64,000 bases of DNA from Sclerodactyla briareus (lineage: Eukaryota > Echinodermata > Holothuroidea > Dendrochirotida > Sclerodactylidae). The stretch spans positions 492,893 to 556,892 of the forward strand of contig JAODTK010005545.1 in the NCBI GenBank assembly GCA_026419785.1, read 5' to 3'. The position numbers and the translations under genes were made by a program. The notes beneath the pieces were generated by a model. It did no database searches. It was not told where the DNA came from and saw only the letters and a list, made by a program, of their open reading frames with translations. Below, in pieces: positions 11,503 through 21,850 of this stretch (its first letter is position 1; every line of letters starts with the position of its first letter).

Positions 11503-11610
11503 CTGTTTCCCGATATGTTCCAAGAAATATTAATGAAGTGTTGGAACTTAGAGACATTGGGGGCAGAATTAGCTCTGAGAGGCCTAAATATTAGGGGCAC
11601 GAAAAAGTTC
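11503..11610 (+). CDS. Candidate internal exon (36 codons, unrecognised)
   Basis: A 108-base stretch is open in one frame and bounded by a good acceptor (T-rich tract then AACAG) and a consensus donor (GTAAGT at 11611). Its length is a multiple of three, so it would be a phase 0-0 exon. The translation begins LFPDMFQEILMKCWNLET and ends NIRGTKKF. A second frame (SRYVPRNINEVLEL...) is open for most of the same interval, so the frame is not certain. I recognise no family. It could belong to a large-intron gene crossing this region, or be chance. Confidence 0.3.
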
Positions 11611-12102
11611 GTAAGTTTACCTTAAGTTGACTGATATATGTTTATATTTTAATGGTAAGACAAGACATGTGGCACTATTAAGGCCTAAACCCAGGAAATT
11701 GGATGCAGTATCACAATTTGCACTTGAAGACTTTTGGGAGTTTTACACCTACAGATAGTATCCCAGGTCATATCATCACCAACAACCCTAATCCCCAGTA
11801 ACCCCTAATCCTCACTACCCTAATCCCACCCCTAATCTCTAACAATAATTTTATAGGGCCTACATCCAGTCACCCTGGGTATACATTTTTTTAATTAAAA
11901 CGTCACCTTTGTTGTCGCCTTTGTGCCGACTGCTGCCCTTATTTTGCCAGTTTAACTGCACAAAAATGATGTTTTGTCTGTTTTAGTTTACGCAAAACTC
12001 AGTGGTGTGGACTTTAGATGGTTCCAAGAAACATGGCAATGATTTTGAAGGTCACTGGAGTTCAAATTGCAATGTCCACAAATTCTCTTATCTTTGTTGG
12101 AT
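11611..12102. other. Unassigned stretch
   Basis: No gene seen. A run of short CCCTAA/CCCTAATCC-like words occurs at 11790-11850. It resembles degenerate telomere-type sequence but is too irregular to call. Confidence 0.4.
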
Positions 12103-12174
12103 TTACATGAAACTTGGTGACACTCCGTTGATTGAATCATTAGTAACCACATGCCCTCCCATTGTTCCACAGAG

Positions 12175-12330
12175 GTGCGAATATACACTTGGCAGATTTA
12201 GATGATGTTGGAAGGAAAAGATGACTGAGCACAATATCTTAGCCAATTCTTTCAGTACCAGGCCAGGGTGGATGCTGTCTGGGCCCACACCACAGAGGTT
12301 TTCAAAGCCCCAGTACTGTACTCTAACCAA
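12175..12330 (-). mobile_element. LINE scrap: N-terminal part of a reverse transcriptase
   Basis: The minus-strand translation has VGPDSIHPGLVLKELAKILC followed by FSFQHHLNLPS. This matches the conserved 'GPDGIHPRVLKELA ... IFQHSLNTG-LPSDW' region at the start of CR1/Jockey-type reverse transcriptases. The expected WK-ANV-PI-KKG and NYRP motifs do not follow clearly, so the piece is short and decayed. Confidence 0.5.
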
Positions 12331-13108
12331 TACCAGACCGAGGTTCCACTGACCCTAACCCTGTGATACTTGCCCCTGTAACATGTAACATGTATCATTT
12401 ATATACGTATGTACAAAATTGCTTCCAGGCAGTGTGCATGGTTAACCCCAAAATTGAGCCTGATGATTGTTAATATTGTTGTTTTTTTTCCATAATTTCC
12501 TTAATGTTCATGCAACATTACAGCAGTAGATGTAATTACCATAACATTTGATGAGCACAATACGTTGATTTCAACGGAAATTTTTTTGATTTTGATGGCA
12601 TATTCACAACAATTACACATAGTGCACAAACCAATCATGTTACTAGAGAAGTCTTCAAAATCCACCTCTGCAAATTGCAGTGATGAAAGGATTATCAAGT
12701 CACGTCTAGCGCACACAGGTAATCCTTTGGTGAATTCTATTGGCGCTCCCTACTATAAGCACTGATAAGTGATAAACTGGGTACACAACACAGTGTTTCG
12801 CCTTTTTTCAGTGAGCTTCTCATATAATAACCTGTTTCCAGTCATTGTTCAATCTAGTCACAAAGTTACATTTTGTTTCAGGTATGTCTAAACTGATGCA
12901 GTAGCAGATACCAGGAAATGATTGATTTCTCAGTCCCTCCTTGGTGCTTCCTGTCAGATCCGTGCTGTTTGTGTAATGAACATCTGTTTTTTTTTCTCTC
13001 CTGTCCGGGTCTCGACATTGTCAGAAGATGGTTCCAATGGAAAAACAGGTTTGTCATTCTTGTAATTTGCATTGAAATTGGAAAAAGGCTCAGTCGGTCA
13101 ATGTTGAA
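12331..13108. other. Unassigned stretch
   Basis: Small overlapping open frames on both strands (12501-12765 and 12878-13168) have no recognisable domain. No transposon ends were found here. Confidence 0.4.
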
Positions 13109-13109
13109 G

Positions 13110-15822
13110 GGCTGTTTACACTGTGTGCTACTATTCGGTATGATACGATAAATTTTATCGGACATCAAGTTAAAAAGTGTAATTTCAAAATAGGGGTGTT
13201 CACACTACCGTAGTGCGCTACGATAAATTTATCGGATGTAAGTTGAAAATATTTTTAGCGTATGATAATTCAATCTCAGAATGTGATAAAATGTGGCAAT
13301 GGAATGATCACTTTCAATTCAGCAGATTCAGCAAAGAGCATGGAATGCCAAAAAGGCTATTGGGGGACGTAGAAGTCGATTTGGGCCCTGGTTTTGGTTT
13401 TGGTGATAAAATCAATGGTTTTGATTAATGTATTGGGGAAAACATGATTTTAGTTTTGATCCATAACGCCCCTCTCATATACATTTATTAGCCATGACCA
13501 CTGAGAGCATTGGGAGAGGGGCCTGTTTGTTTGCCGGCATCCACTAAGTATCATGTAACATGCGATTGCAGGAGATATGCAGTTGATAATGAGTGGCGTG
13601 GGGAGGGAGTGTTGGGGCCATTTGAGAGGGTCAGAGGGACAGGCAAGATAGTAGAATTCTTAGATGGGAGGTATACAGAAGTTCCCTGGGTCAATCCACA
13701 GCCTGACATCCAGAGTACCTGGGGAGTGGGGATGGTGAAGGTTAGTTGCACCACTGATCCTTGATCGTCAACTGTATGCGCTTCTTGGGGCGTATGGCCC
13801 ACCTCCCGGTGGACGATCCCGTCCCCTCTGGTTCTGTCTCCACGGGACCCCTTTCAGAGGCTCGATTTTTACGGTTCGTCCTATCCGTCCGAGACGATTC
13901 TGAAATTCTGACGGACAACCAGTTTTTGACATGATGGTTGTCGCGCTGGACTACCACTTTTTTAGTCCCAATTTGCAACCAGTCACGATCTCTGTACTTC
14001 AGGCACAATGTATGCACCCTCATATCATTGTGTGTCAAACATCCCCCCCCCCCATAACACATGTAGAACTAGTCTATGTACACACTATATGTTAACCATG
14101 TGGAATGGGACCAAATTCACTGTAAAATAACGTTAAAATCTGCCATCTGAAAACATTTAAAAATCATCAAATAATGAAATAGGAATGTAGATGAGTTAAT
14201 ACAAACACATTTCACAAAAGATTGATCATGTTTTTTTTTTTTTTATTTGCATGGTGTCTTCATATAATCACTTTTCTGATCTAGGCTATATGTGGTCCCT
14301 GTACAAAATCATAGCAAGTTCAGTAGCTTAGGCCACTGCTGGCGACCTTGTGGGAATAGTGAAGCCATTGAAAATCATCATTTTTGTTTTCTCATTTATT
14401 CACACAAATACAATTTTGCCTGGGAAGAACGTTCACTATGAGCCAGAAAAATGTTGCCGTTGGAGGATTTGCCCTTTCGCGATAGTCATGTAGCTATGGG
14501 ATGTAAGCAAGGAATGGTATGGCATGGGTGTTTATCCCCAGGTACCCACTGGCCTAAATACAGTGTATTGTGTAGCATAGTTTGCAATGTAGTCAAGATG
14601 GAGAGAGGGGGTCAGGGAGACAAACTTGGACAAGAGGGAGGCTGTAACTTCTTCAGGCAAATACTCCGATTGTTAAAAAAGAACTGGCAATGTGGCATTG
14701 TTCGGTGGTATGCATATCTAGAATCTGCTTATTCATTTTCTGAGAAGCCCCTCCCCCCACATTTTGAAACCGAGCATAATAAGACTTGGTCTTTAATCTT
14801 TTGAACAATGTGGCTGCAAGCTCCTCAATTAAGGAGCCAGAATAAAAAAAAAAAAGCAGGAAGGAAAGTCAGGCAGTATGACGAAGTCGGCAACAAACTT
14901 TCAAGAGGCGTTGCTGTCTGCCTCTGAACCATGCTATGATATGACAAGGAGAGCAAATTAATGTTCTGTAAATTCTGTGAAAGTCATGTTGCATCGGATA
15001 GGTGTTTGTGGTAGGGTGAGGTCCCATCGAGTTGAGAGCCTCCAGGAACATGTGGTAAGCCGTGGCAACATTACAGTGGCAGAAACAGAGAGAGCGCTCA
15101 ATCAGGAACCTGGTAACTTGCCGGACAACCATTATCTCTCTTGGGACAACCAAAAACGCAACACTGGTTGTCCGAGGACAACCAGAAAAAATCACAAAAT
15201 CGAGGCCTGCCTTGGGTTAGGGCCATCTGCCTGGGCGCCATGTAGCTCAAGGTTGGTGCAGCTGCGCGCGTACCTCTAAGACTCGGGGTGGGGGAGGGAC
15301 AGGCTCTGGCCTGATCAATTGCTTAGAAAAGGCTGGTGATTGAAAGCGGCGGGTGGATGCGGCATAGTGCCTTCCAGGCATGCGCTTCCATGAGTGATTT
15401 GGGTTTGGGCAAAATGAATTGTGAAAAAATTTATGTAGTATATATGAAGTACTGTAACTGGGTAAGTAAAGTCCGCGAACAGGTGAATCAGGTGCCCCTA
15501 ACTGCATGTAATGTCTCTACGACTATAGAATATGCTTTATTTTGTTGCTCGCTTTAAAATGGGTCGATAAACACCATTTCACGCCTCCTACAAGTACTGA
15601 GGGAGACACAGGCTTCGATTGCTTTGAGTCTGCCTACCAGTGCTTCTTCACCGCCTGAGGCGACAAAACGGGGAACTCTTCTCAACTCAACTCCTACTAC
15701 TTTCTCCCTTATGTTAGGCGCCGACACCTCAGATAGAATTATTGTACAACATTTCTTATCGCACTAGGGTGAACACTCCATCCGATAAAAATTATTGTAT
15801 CGTATCGCACTAGTGTGAACAG
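13110..15822. mobile_element. Possible DNA transposon with doubled inverted ends
   Basis: At the left, GCTGTTTACACTGTG...GATACGATAA followed by TTTTATCGGA occurs at 13110-13165, and a second copy (GTGTTCACACTACC...CTACGATAAATTTATCGGATG) at 13195-13240. At the right the same motifs occur in reverse orientation at about 15790-15822 (outer) and 15745-15778 (inner). The ends are therefore doubled and inverted. No clear target duplication was found. The interior has open frames on both strands (13213-13428, 13510-13764, 13742-14062, 14451-14804, 14869-15279) but no transposase signature that I recognise. An alternative is two separate small inverted-repeat elements. Confidence 0.5.
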
Positions 15823-16294
15823 CGAGTAAGATCGTCTGGCCAAATGCCATTAATAGGCCAGGAGCAGTGATTAAAGTTGGGGGCAATTTCAAAATTTTCA
15901 AACCAGTGCATCTGTGGTTTTGTGTACAAAATTGTCCGCTGTGCACTTCTAGTTTGTAGCAACTTGGGATACGTACTTTTATCAAGTGTTGCCTTTGGTG
16001 CTTCCTTACTCTAGAGAGTACTGTACACACACCATATGGTTTTGATGTGAACAGGTGATATTTTTTGGGACAAATTGGACTATACCATGTATGGGAAGAA
16101 ATATTCACCAATTTCCTCCTGTGAACACAATAGCTTGACTACCGTGGTCTAAACAGATGAAGCCTATATGTATTCTCCTCCGTGATGATTACATCATCCT
16201 ATTGTTTCAGGGTCAGGTCACAAAGGATAACAGAGTTTTGGAAACCTTGTAACACGATACGGTCATACTGCTAATCATTACAAGCTATGAATGC

Positions 16295-16417
16295 GGGATA
16301 ATTCATCTGCTATTCCTAATTCCCTTACCACTCTTTTACATATATGGCACTATGAATGAATGGATAATTCATCTGCTATTCCTAATTCCCTTACCACTCT
16401 TTTACATATATGGCACT
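16295..16417. repeat. Tandem duplication, 66-bp period
   Basis: The block starting GGATAATTCATCTGC and ending TACATATATGGCACTA occurs at 16296-16351 and again at 16362-16417, nearly identical. It lies directly upstream of the SRCR exon. The very high identity suggests a recent duplication or an assembly artefact. Confidence 0.85.
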
Positions 16418-16454
16418 AATCTCCCATTTCGCCCTCCTGGTTCCAACAGTTCAG

Positions 16455-16754
16455 TTCGCCTGAATAATGCTTCTCTTGATGGTGTTGTCGAGGTCTCGTT
16501 TCTCCCTGGCGTGTGGGCATATCTTCAACCATCAGGCGGAGAATGGGAAGTGGGGAACGTCTGCTGCAAACAGCTGGACTTCGGGCCAGTCTATTTCATC
16601 AATTGGGCGCCTTCACCAACTCCGTCGGAACATTTTTATGCATCACCTGCCAAGGTTCAGAACGCTCAATTTCCGACTGCTCATTGGACACCAACAAGAC
16701 AGTGTACTCGAACTCTGTCATAGAGTGTGAATGCTTACCAGCTGACCAAAGTTA
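16455..16754 (+). CDS. SRCR (scavenger receptor cysteine-rich) domain exon, frame-disrupted
   Basis: SRCR domains are extracellular ligand-binding modules of about 100 residues found in scavenger receptors and immune proteins. The translation starts VRLNNASLDGVVEV (family pattern VRL-G----EGRVEV). It continues with W, GEW and VCCKQLDFG (family VVCRQLGFG), then after a frame change near 16610 reads TFLCITCQGSERSISDC (family LDDV-C-G-E-SL-DC) and ends ECEC. An AG acceptor at 16454 (TTCAG) gives the phase-1 start usual for SRCR exons. A downstream donor is not obvious; a weak GTTAAT lies at 16752. The cysteine expected after the 'WGT-C' position is missing. The single frame change may be a sequencing indel, or the exon may be a pseudogene. 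Confidence 0.7.
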
Positions 16755-16755
16755 A

Positions 16756-17339
16756 TGTGGCACATTTTTGCATAGTGAATCATGCATTGAGGTCTGTAGC
16801 TGGGTGCATGAGAGGGAAGTAGTTTTCAGAGCATGACTACAGAACAACCTGTGAAGTCTTTTAGATGCTATTCTAATGAACACATATAAATAAGACACAA
16901 AATAGACACAAATGAACAGATTTACAAGTGAAGGAGTGGTGGCTGCAGGCAAATGCAGAATGCTGTAGTCCCAGGATAAACGAAATTAGATTCTGAACTG
17001 ATAATGCCCCACAAAGAATTCCTGATTGAATATTTTCCAATTTGTGCAAACACTTCATTCAGTCCGCGAATTGCTCAAATTGACTAGGTAGGGGAAATGA
17101 GGATGTAGGTAGTGCAAGGAGACCCTGGTGAGAAAATCCTCACCAAACAAGTCTTGAAAAATGCCATATTAGAATCTCGAAAGGACTCAAATACAGGTAC
17201 CCATTCACTCCCAGAAGGATCAATAACCCCTGGTCCTTATGAAATTTTATGGACCCGGCATTTTCTTGTGAGAATAGCCCTGGTTTCTTCAACACACTAT
17301 TCTTGATACCATGAGCGTCAGAAGAATTTTATGCCAGTC
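16756..17339. other. Unassigned stretch downstream of the SRCR exon
   Basis: No second SRCR repeat, transmembrane exon or other domain was recognised here. The small open frame at 17112-17306 lacks a family signature and borders the repeat array that follows. Confidence 0.4.
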
Positions 17340-18720
17340 TGGTCTTGCATATATGTGTATGTATGTTGTATGTATGTGTATGTTGCATCCTGGCACAATA
17401 ACCCAACTCCCCTGATGGATCAAGCTCATATAGCTGGTGTTGTGTTTCCCAGGATAGTGAATGATCCATTTTTTTTGCCCGAATTCACTCGTATAAGATT
17501 ACTCGACCCATCCCCAATTTATGTAACTCTACTTGAATGTGGTGTTCCCCTGATGAGATAATGAATCCTATCGTTTCGGGCCAGGTTAGAGGTCATCTGA
17601 CTTTGAAACAAGATAAGTTCAGATGATTGGTCTGGTCCAGTTGAAATTTGTTGTAGTACTTCCTAATGGAGAAAACGAAACCCATATTTTTGGGTATAGT
17701 CCGGTGGTCAATTTTGGTCGAAAATAAAAAAAAATTGTGGAAAATATATATTTTTTGCCAAATGAGCTTGTAAGACTTTAGCTTGTGACAACCCGACCCC
17801 AACTAGATGGATGGAGTTTTATATTTGGTATGCGTGTTCCCAATGATGAGTGCATGAACCCTTTTTTTTTGGGGGTGGGGCATGGCAGAGGAGCAGGATC
17901 TGGAAAATCTTGTAAACAGCAGAAAAAATGAATTTTGTGGGTGTAGCTTCTCCAGGGGTACAAGAACCCCTGTGAGTTTTTTTTTAATGTGTCGAAAATG
18001 AGAAACTCAAGGGGAAATCAGTCTTACTTTCAAAACAAAAACATGTACAAACTTCAGAATTCGCCAAAAATGTTAAATGTGACCCCCCCCGGTTAACCAT
18101 AGTATTCTAGAGGCAAGAGAGGATGATGGGGTTTCCGTGAGATACTGTTTTATTTTGCCAATTGGACTAGTCTGCTAAAAAGAGGTGGTGGGGTGGCAGG
18201 TGTAAGTTTAATGTTCTCGTCATTGTATGGACCCCCCAATTAGTTCCACTGTAAATGTTTTTGGGAATACTTGGAAATGTTAGCATGTGAGATGATACCT
18301 TGACTTCATCCAGATAATGAAGCCCTAATATTGGATATGTGTTTTCCCCGAGTATTTGACTCTTTATCTGTGTGGGGTCACGTCCGAGGCCACCTGAGGT
18401 TTGCTGCCTGCCATGGCCGAAAATCCTTGTAAAACCTAAAGTATTCTTGTCCAATCAATTTGGGATTAGGTTTTTGTGTGGTTTCCAGCAAAATAGCAAA
18501 GTACCCTTGTAGAGAAGTTGTGAAAGACTGAATATGATCGGGCCAATTTTGGCTTGTAACAAGAAACTTGTTCCTTACATGTATCTAGATGGAGGAAGCT
18601 CATGTTCGACATGTTCACCATATGACAACGTAAGTGCTGTTATTTTGGGGATCAGGTAGAGGTCCCCAAAGGGTCAGAGTTTAGGAATCCTTTGAAATTT
18701 GATAAAGTTTCAGAATGTTT
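17340..18720. repeat. Diverged tandem repeats, roughly 300-bp period
   Basis: Words such as GATGGA-GAAGCTCATAT, TTCCCA-GATGAGTGAATGA, GGGTCAGGTAGAGGTC and CTTGTAACA recur in the same order near 17415, 17600-17650, 17810-17850, 18300-18350 and 18590-18660. Each copy is strongly diverged. A short (GTAT)n-like tract precedes it at 17348-17385. This is a non-coding minisatellite-type array; frames within it are not genes. Confidence 0.55.
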
Positions 18721-19516
18721 CTTCTGAATAAATCAGAATTTAGTGTGTTAACTTGTCTTATTGGCATCAGAACCCTAATTTCTTGATCTAGATAGCATCA
18801 TCTTTCATAGGACAAGAGATTTTCAGAGATGACCTGTTTTGCCATAAATGAATGGTACAGCATGACACTCCAATGCCCAACTCGATTGAAATTAGAATTC
18901 CTCTGGGAAGTTATGGTTGAAATCCAAGTCTGTTATACTGGTCTCATAGTACTGGCATTGTCATTTTGGACTCCCATCTTCACATTAGGTACCACTGAGA
19001 GCGTAGCCTGGGTGCTTCTCAACCACTAACGACTTAATTCTCTGGTCATGATAACGCTGATGAAGACCTTGCCTGCAACACGGGAATGCACTTTTGCTCA
19101 CGACCTACTATACCCCGGGCAGCCAACCCAGCGCACCTACTTAATGTTATGTCCGCAGTACCCACGTTTCACACATGGGTACTGTAGCATTGCCTTGTCT
19201 ACAGCACTGGCCGACAAACGCAGTGGCTTCTAATGGATTCAAACTTGCTTTTTTTTTTTTCCCAAATATTGATCTTCAAAAGTCTGGAGCTCTAATACTT
19301 ACTGAGCTAATCCCCCGTAGTGGAATATAGTGGAAGATTTTGCAGAGTTTGACAGTTAGTGACTATCCAGTTTGCACCCTTGCAGTACCTTCATGAAGTT
19401 TTGTCCTCTGCTTGGCATGTATTATTTTCAAAAGTTAATGGAAGTGAAAATTGATCAATGTAAACCCATATAGATTGCTAATGAGTATTTCATAGCACCT
19501 AAATCTAAAATTTGGA
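18721..19516. other. Unassigned stretch
   Basis: Two short open frames (18829-19029 and 19048-19233) have no recognisable product. No repeat end was found before the target duplication of the next element at 19517. Confidence 0.4.
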
Positions 19517-19524
19517 TTTTCAAA

Positions 19525-20739
19525 TAGGGTGCGCGGTACTGGGGGTACTGATGATTGGGAAACGGGTAGTACCGATGCCTTGGCACCCGGTTTTACGGTT
19601 TCTTGATGTCTGAGCGGGTTCAACGGTTTTTTATTTCATTCTCCCCCCCCCCCCCCCCCACCCCCCACACGTATGGTCCAGAAAAAACATCAGGGGATAG
19701 TTATATACTTGTTTATAATGTAACAAACACACGCTGGATCACGCGGTTTAATTCAACTTCAAGCTCTAATTGTATACCTCCTCCTTGCTCTTTTGCGCTA
19801 TATAAACATATTCTGGCTGAAATCAATTTTTCAGTGTTCACTGTCTTTCCCTTTACCAGTGTCACAGAGACAGTGGGGAATAATAATATACTTTCTGGTT
19901 TACGCTACAGCCCCGCGACAACATCTTATTTTAAACGCAATGGCAATTACCACGTGCTGAGGTACTCTGTATTGAAAAGCTTCTTTTGCGGAACTAGTAT
20001 ATATGTTGGTACCCACTGTGACACTAGAAATCTGGCACCGCCAACTAATCAGAGCACTGTAATTTTGTCACATGTTTCAACGACCAATGACACCAACGCT
20101 GACTTGCACGGCCGAACATGTTCGCGTCAGCTGTCGCTGAACGTTGATGTATTTTTTACAGAAATTCCCATTTGGTTTGATAGAAAATTACAGTGTTTAG
20201 TTTGGCCTAAAATTGCGAGGAGAATATTTACGGCACCATTTGACTTGATATTATAGCGATATCCTCCGGGCTGGGGCTGCTTAGGGGCGTTCCACGCAGT
20301 TTATGTTCTTATCAATCAGTTTTCCCAGTGTCAATATACAGCAGGATTTTATTTGATTTGAAATGGAACACTTCTAATGAAAAACAACCACGTAACGAAG
20401 GTTAGTCATTGGTCCCACAATATTTAAAATACTAACGGGAATGATCACGCAGTCCTTTGAAATTTGGTCAGCATTCATTTACTTTACAATGAAGCAAATG
20501 GCTATTTTCGTACTGAGAAAATTTATTTTATGAAAAGACATTGGTAATGGGTAAATTAATGATGAAACCGGAGATGTGTGCGGGGGCCGCCAAAAGTGAA
20601 ACTTACTACAAGCACCAGTGTTTTTAGCCAGTACCGGTATTTGGCAGTTACCGGTAATAGTACCTGGCCATCAATGGAGTACGGTGCAGCGAGTACCGGG
20701 ATACTACGTGAATAACGGTATTATTACCGCGCAACCCTA
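19525..20739. mobile_element. hAT-like non-autonomous transposon, 1.2 kb
   Basis: The left end TAGGGTGCGCGGTA and the right end, on the minus strand, TAGGGTTGCGCGGTA are matching inverted termini. The 8-bp flanks TTTTCAAA (19517-19524) and GTTTCAAA (20740-20747) match at 7 of 8 positions, which fits hAT. Both subterminal regions are dense in GGTACC/GGTACT words, a plausible transposase-binding pattern (GGTACTGGGGGTACT at left; GTACCGGTATT, ACCGGTAATAGTACC and GAGTACCGGGATACTACG at right). The interior holds a 217-codon open frame that does not resemble a hAT transposase. Confidence 0.75.
19603..20256 (+). CDS. Unrecognised 217-codon open frame inside the hAT-like element
   Basis: This is the longest open frame in the window. 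It begins within or before a C run (19647-19662, encoding prolines) and ends at a stop well inside the transposon. The residues from about 25 to 217 are rich in N, T, S and F, with several potential N-glycosylation sites (NVT, NST, NQS) and no recognisable domain; no DDE motifs, zinc-finger BED or dimerisation region is evident. It may be a captured host sequence or simply an open frame by chance in a 1.2 kb non-autonomous element. Confidence 0.2.
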   Translation: MMSERVQRFFISFSPPPPPTPHTYGPEKTSGDSYILVYNVTNTRWITRFNSTSSSNCIPPPCSFALYKHILAEINFSVFTVFPFTSVTETVGNNNILSGLRYSPATTSYFKRNGNYHVLRYSVLKSFFCGTSIYVGTHCDTRNLAPPTNQSTVILSHVSTTNDTNADLHGRTCSRQLSLNVDVFFTEIPIWFDRKLQCLVWPKIARRIFTAPFDLIL

Positions 20740-20747
20740 GTTTCAAA

Positions 20748-21850
20748 GATGATAAAGTCATTGAGGAGTGACATAAGCCACTGAACCTTCTTGTTCATCA
20801 GTTTCCAGTGCATTATCTTATCTCGCTGCCCCTATTGCGTATCATAGAGTATGACGTCGTCCTGTGAAACGCCATGCCTCTCTCGATGAAGGGTACGCCT
20901 TCACCTTTCATGAACGGTGCCTGGGGTCCAATATGCTCTGGGGGTTCACAACACTCCCACTGTGCAGGGCAGTGTGGAATCAGTCTCAACTAGAAGGATG
21001 TGTGATACGACCATTGTTTCCGACTGGGAGATATGTTGATACACGCCTGTCATCCAGGAATTGATATGTCCTCACGATGCAGTGCCTTAACAACTGCTCT
21101 TTAGGTATCCCGAAGGTCCCAAGCTGCCCTACAGCGCGGCTTCCTGAAATTTGCCTGCCATAACTGTGAAACCTATATTGATTTCATGCGTCAGTGGCTT
21201 CCTGTCTCCTAACTCCGATTACATTCACCACATGTTAAGCTGAAACAACTTATCGATATGATATATTTGTAATCTTCTGTTATAACTTTCATCTGGACTA
21301 GTGAATGATCGTTGTCCCTGCTTATTTGTCAATTGACCTACCTAGGCTACTAAAAGCTGTTCATTAGCACAAGTTGTACTAGACTTATGGAGAGGTTTTC
21401 CAATAACAGACAATTCTGCCATTAACCAAAAGAAACTAAGAACCACATTTCAACATATCAATAAATAATCAAATTTAAACCTTCATCATTACCTTGCCAA
21501 GGACCTCCCTTTCTGTTGTGACCAATGTATTCTCATTCCACCTAGTTCTATTGAATCTGACAAGAGGAATTAACAAATTTGCACCATTTGGATGATCCCT
21601 GCTTTGCCTTCTTCTGCTTTTGTTTAGACAGATGAAGCCCAATTCTACCACTTTCACATACGATATCAACCAACTTGAGATAGTACCCCCAAAATTATGT
21701 GATATGTTGTACTACAAATATGCCAGGCATTAATTGCGTTGTTGTCTGGCAGCCTACAGTATACTGCCTCGATAATTCTAATTACCTTTAAAAAGATACT
21801 AGCCTAACACTCACTACATCATATACATTTAAATATTCTCACTAATTTTC
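20748..21850. other. Unassigned stretch
   Basis: No gene recognised. The open frames at 20864-21064 and 21475-21669 carry no family signature. Composition becomes AT-rich from 21200 onward, with no repeat boundary visible until the hairpin at 21851. Confidence 0.4.

Noticed and set aside
11790-11850. Interstitial telomere-like CCCTAA words
   Set aside because: Irregular spacing and few exact units; not a telomere repeat array.
13742-14062. Basic minus-strand open frame considered as a retroelement gene end
   Set aside because: Only loose compositional resemblance (basic, R/K/N rich) with no aligned motif and no terminal repeats found. No element is claimed.
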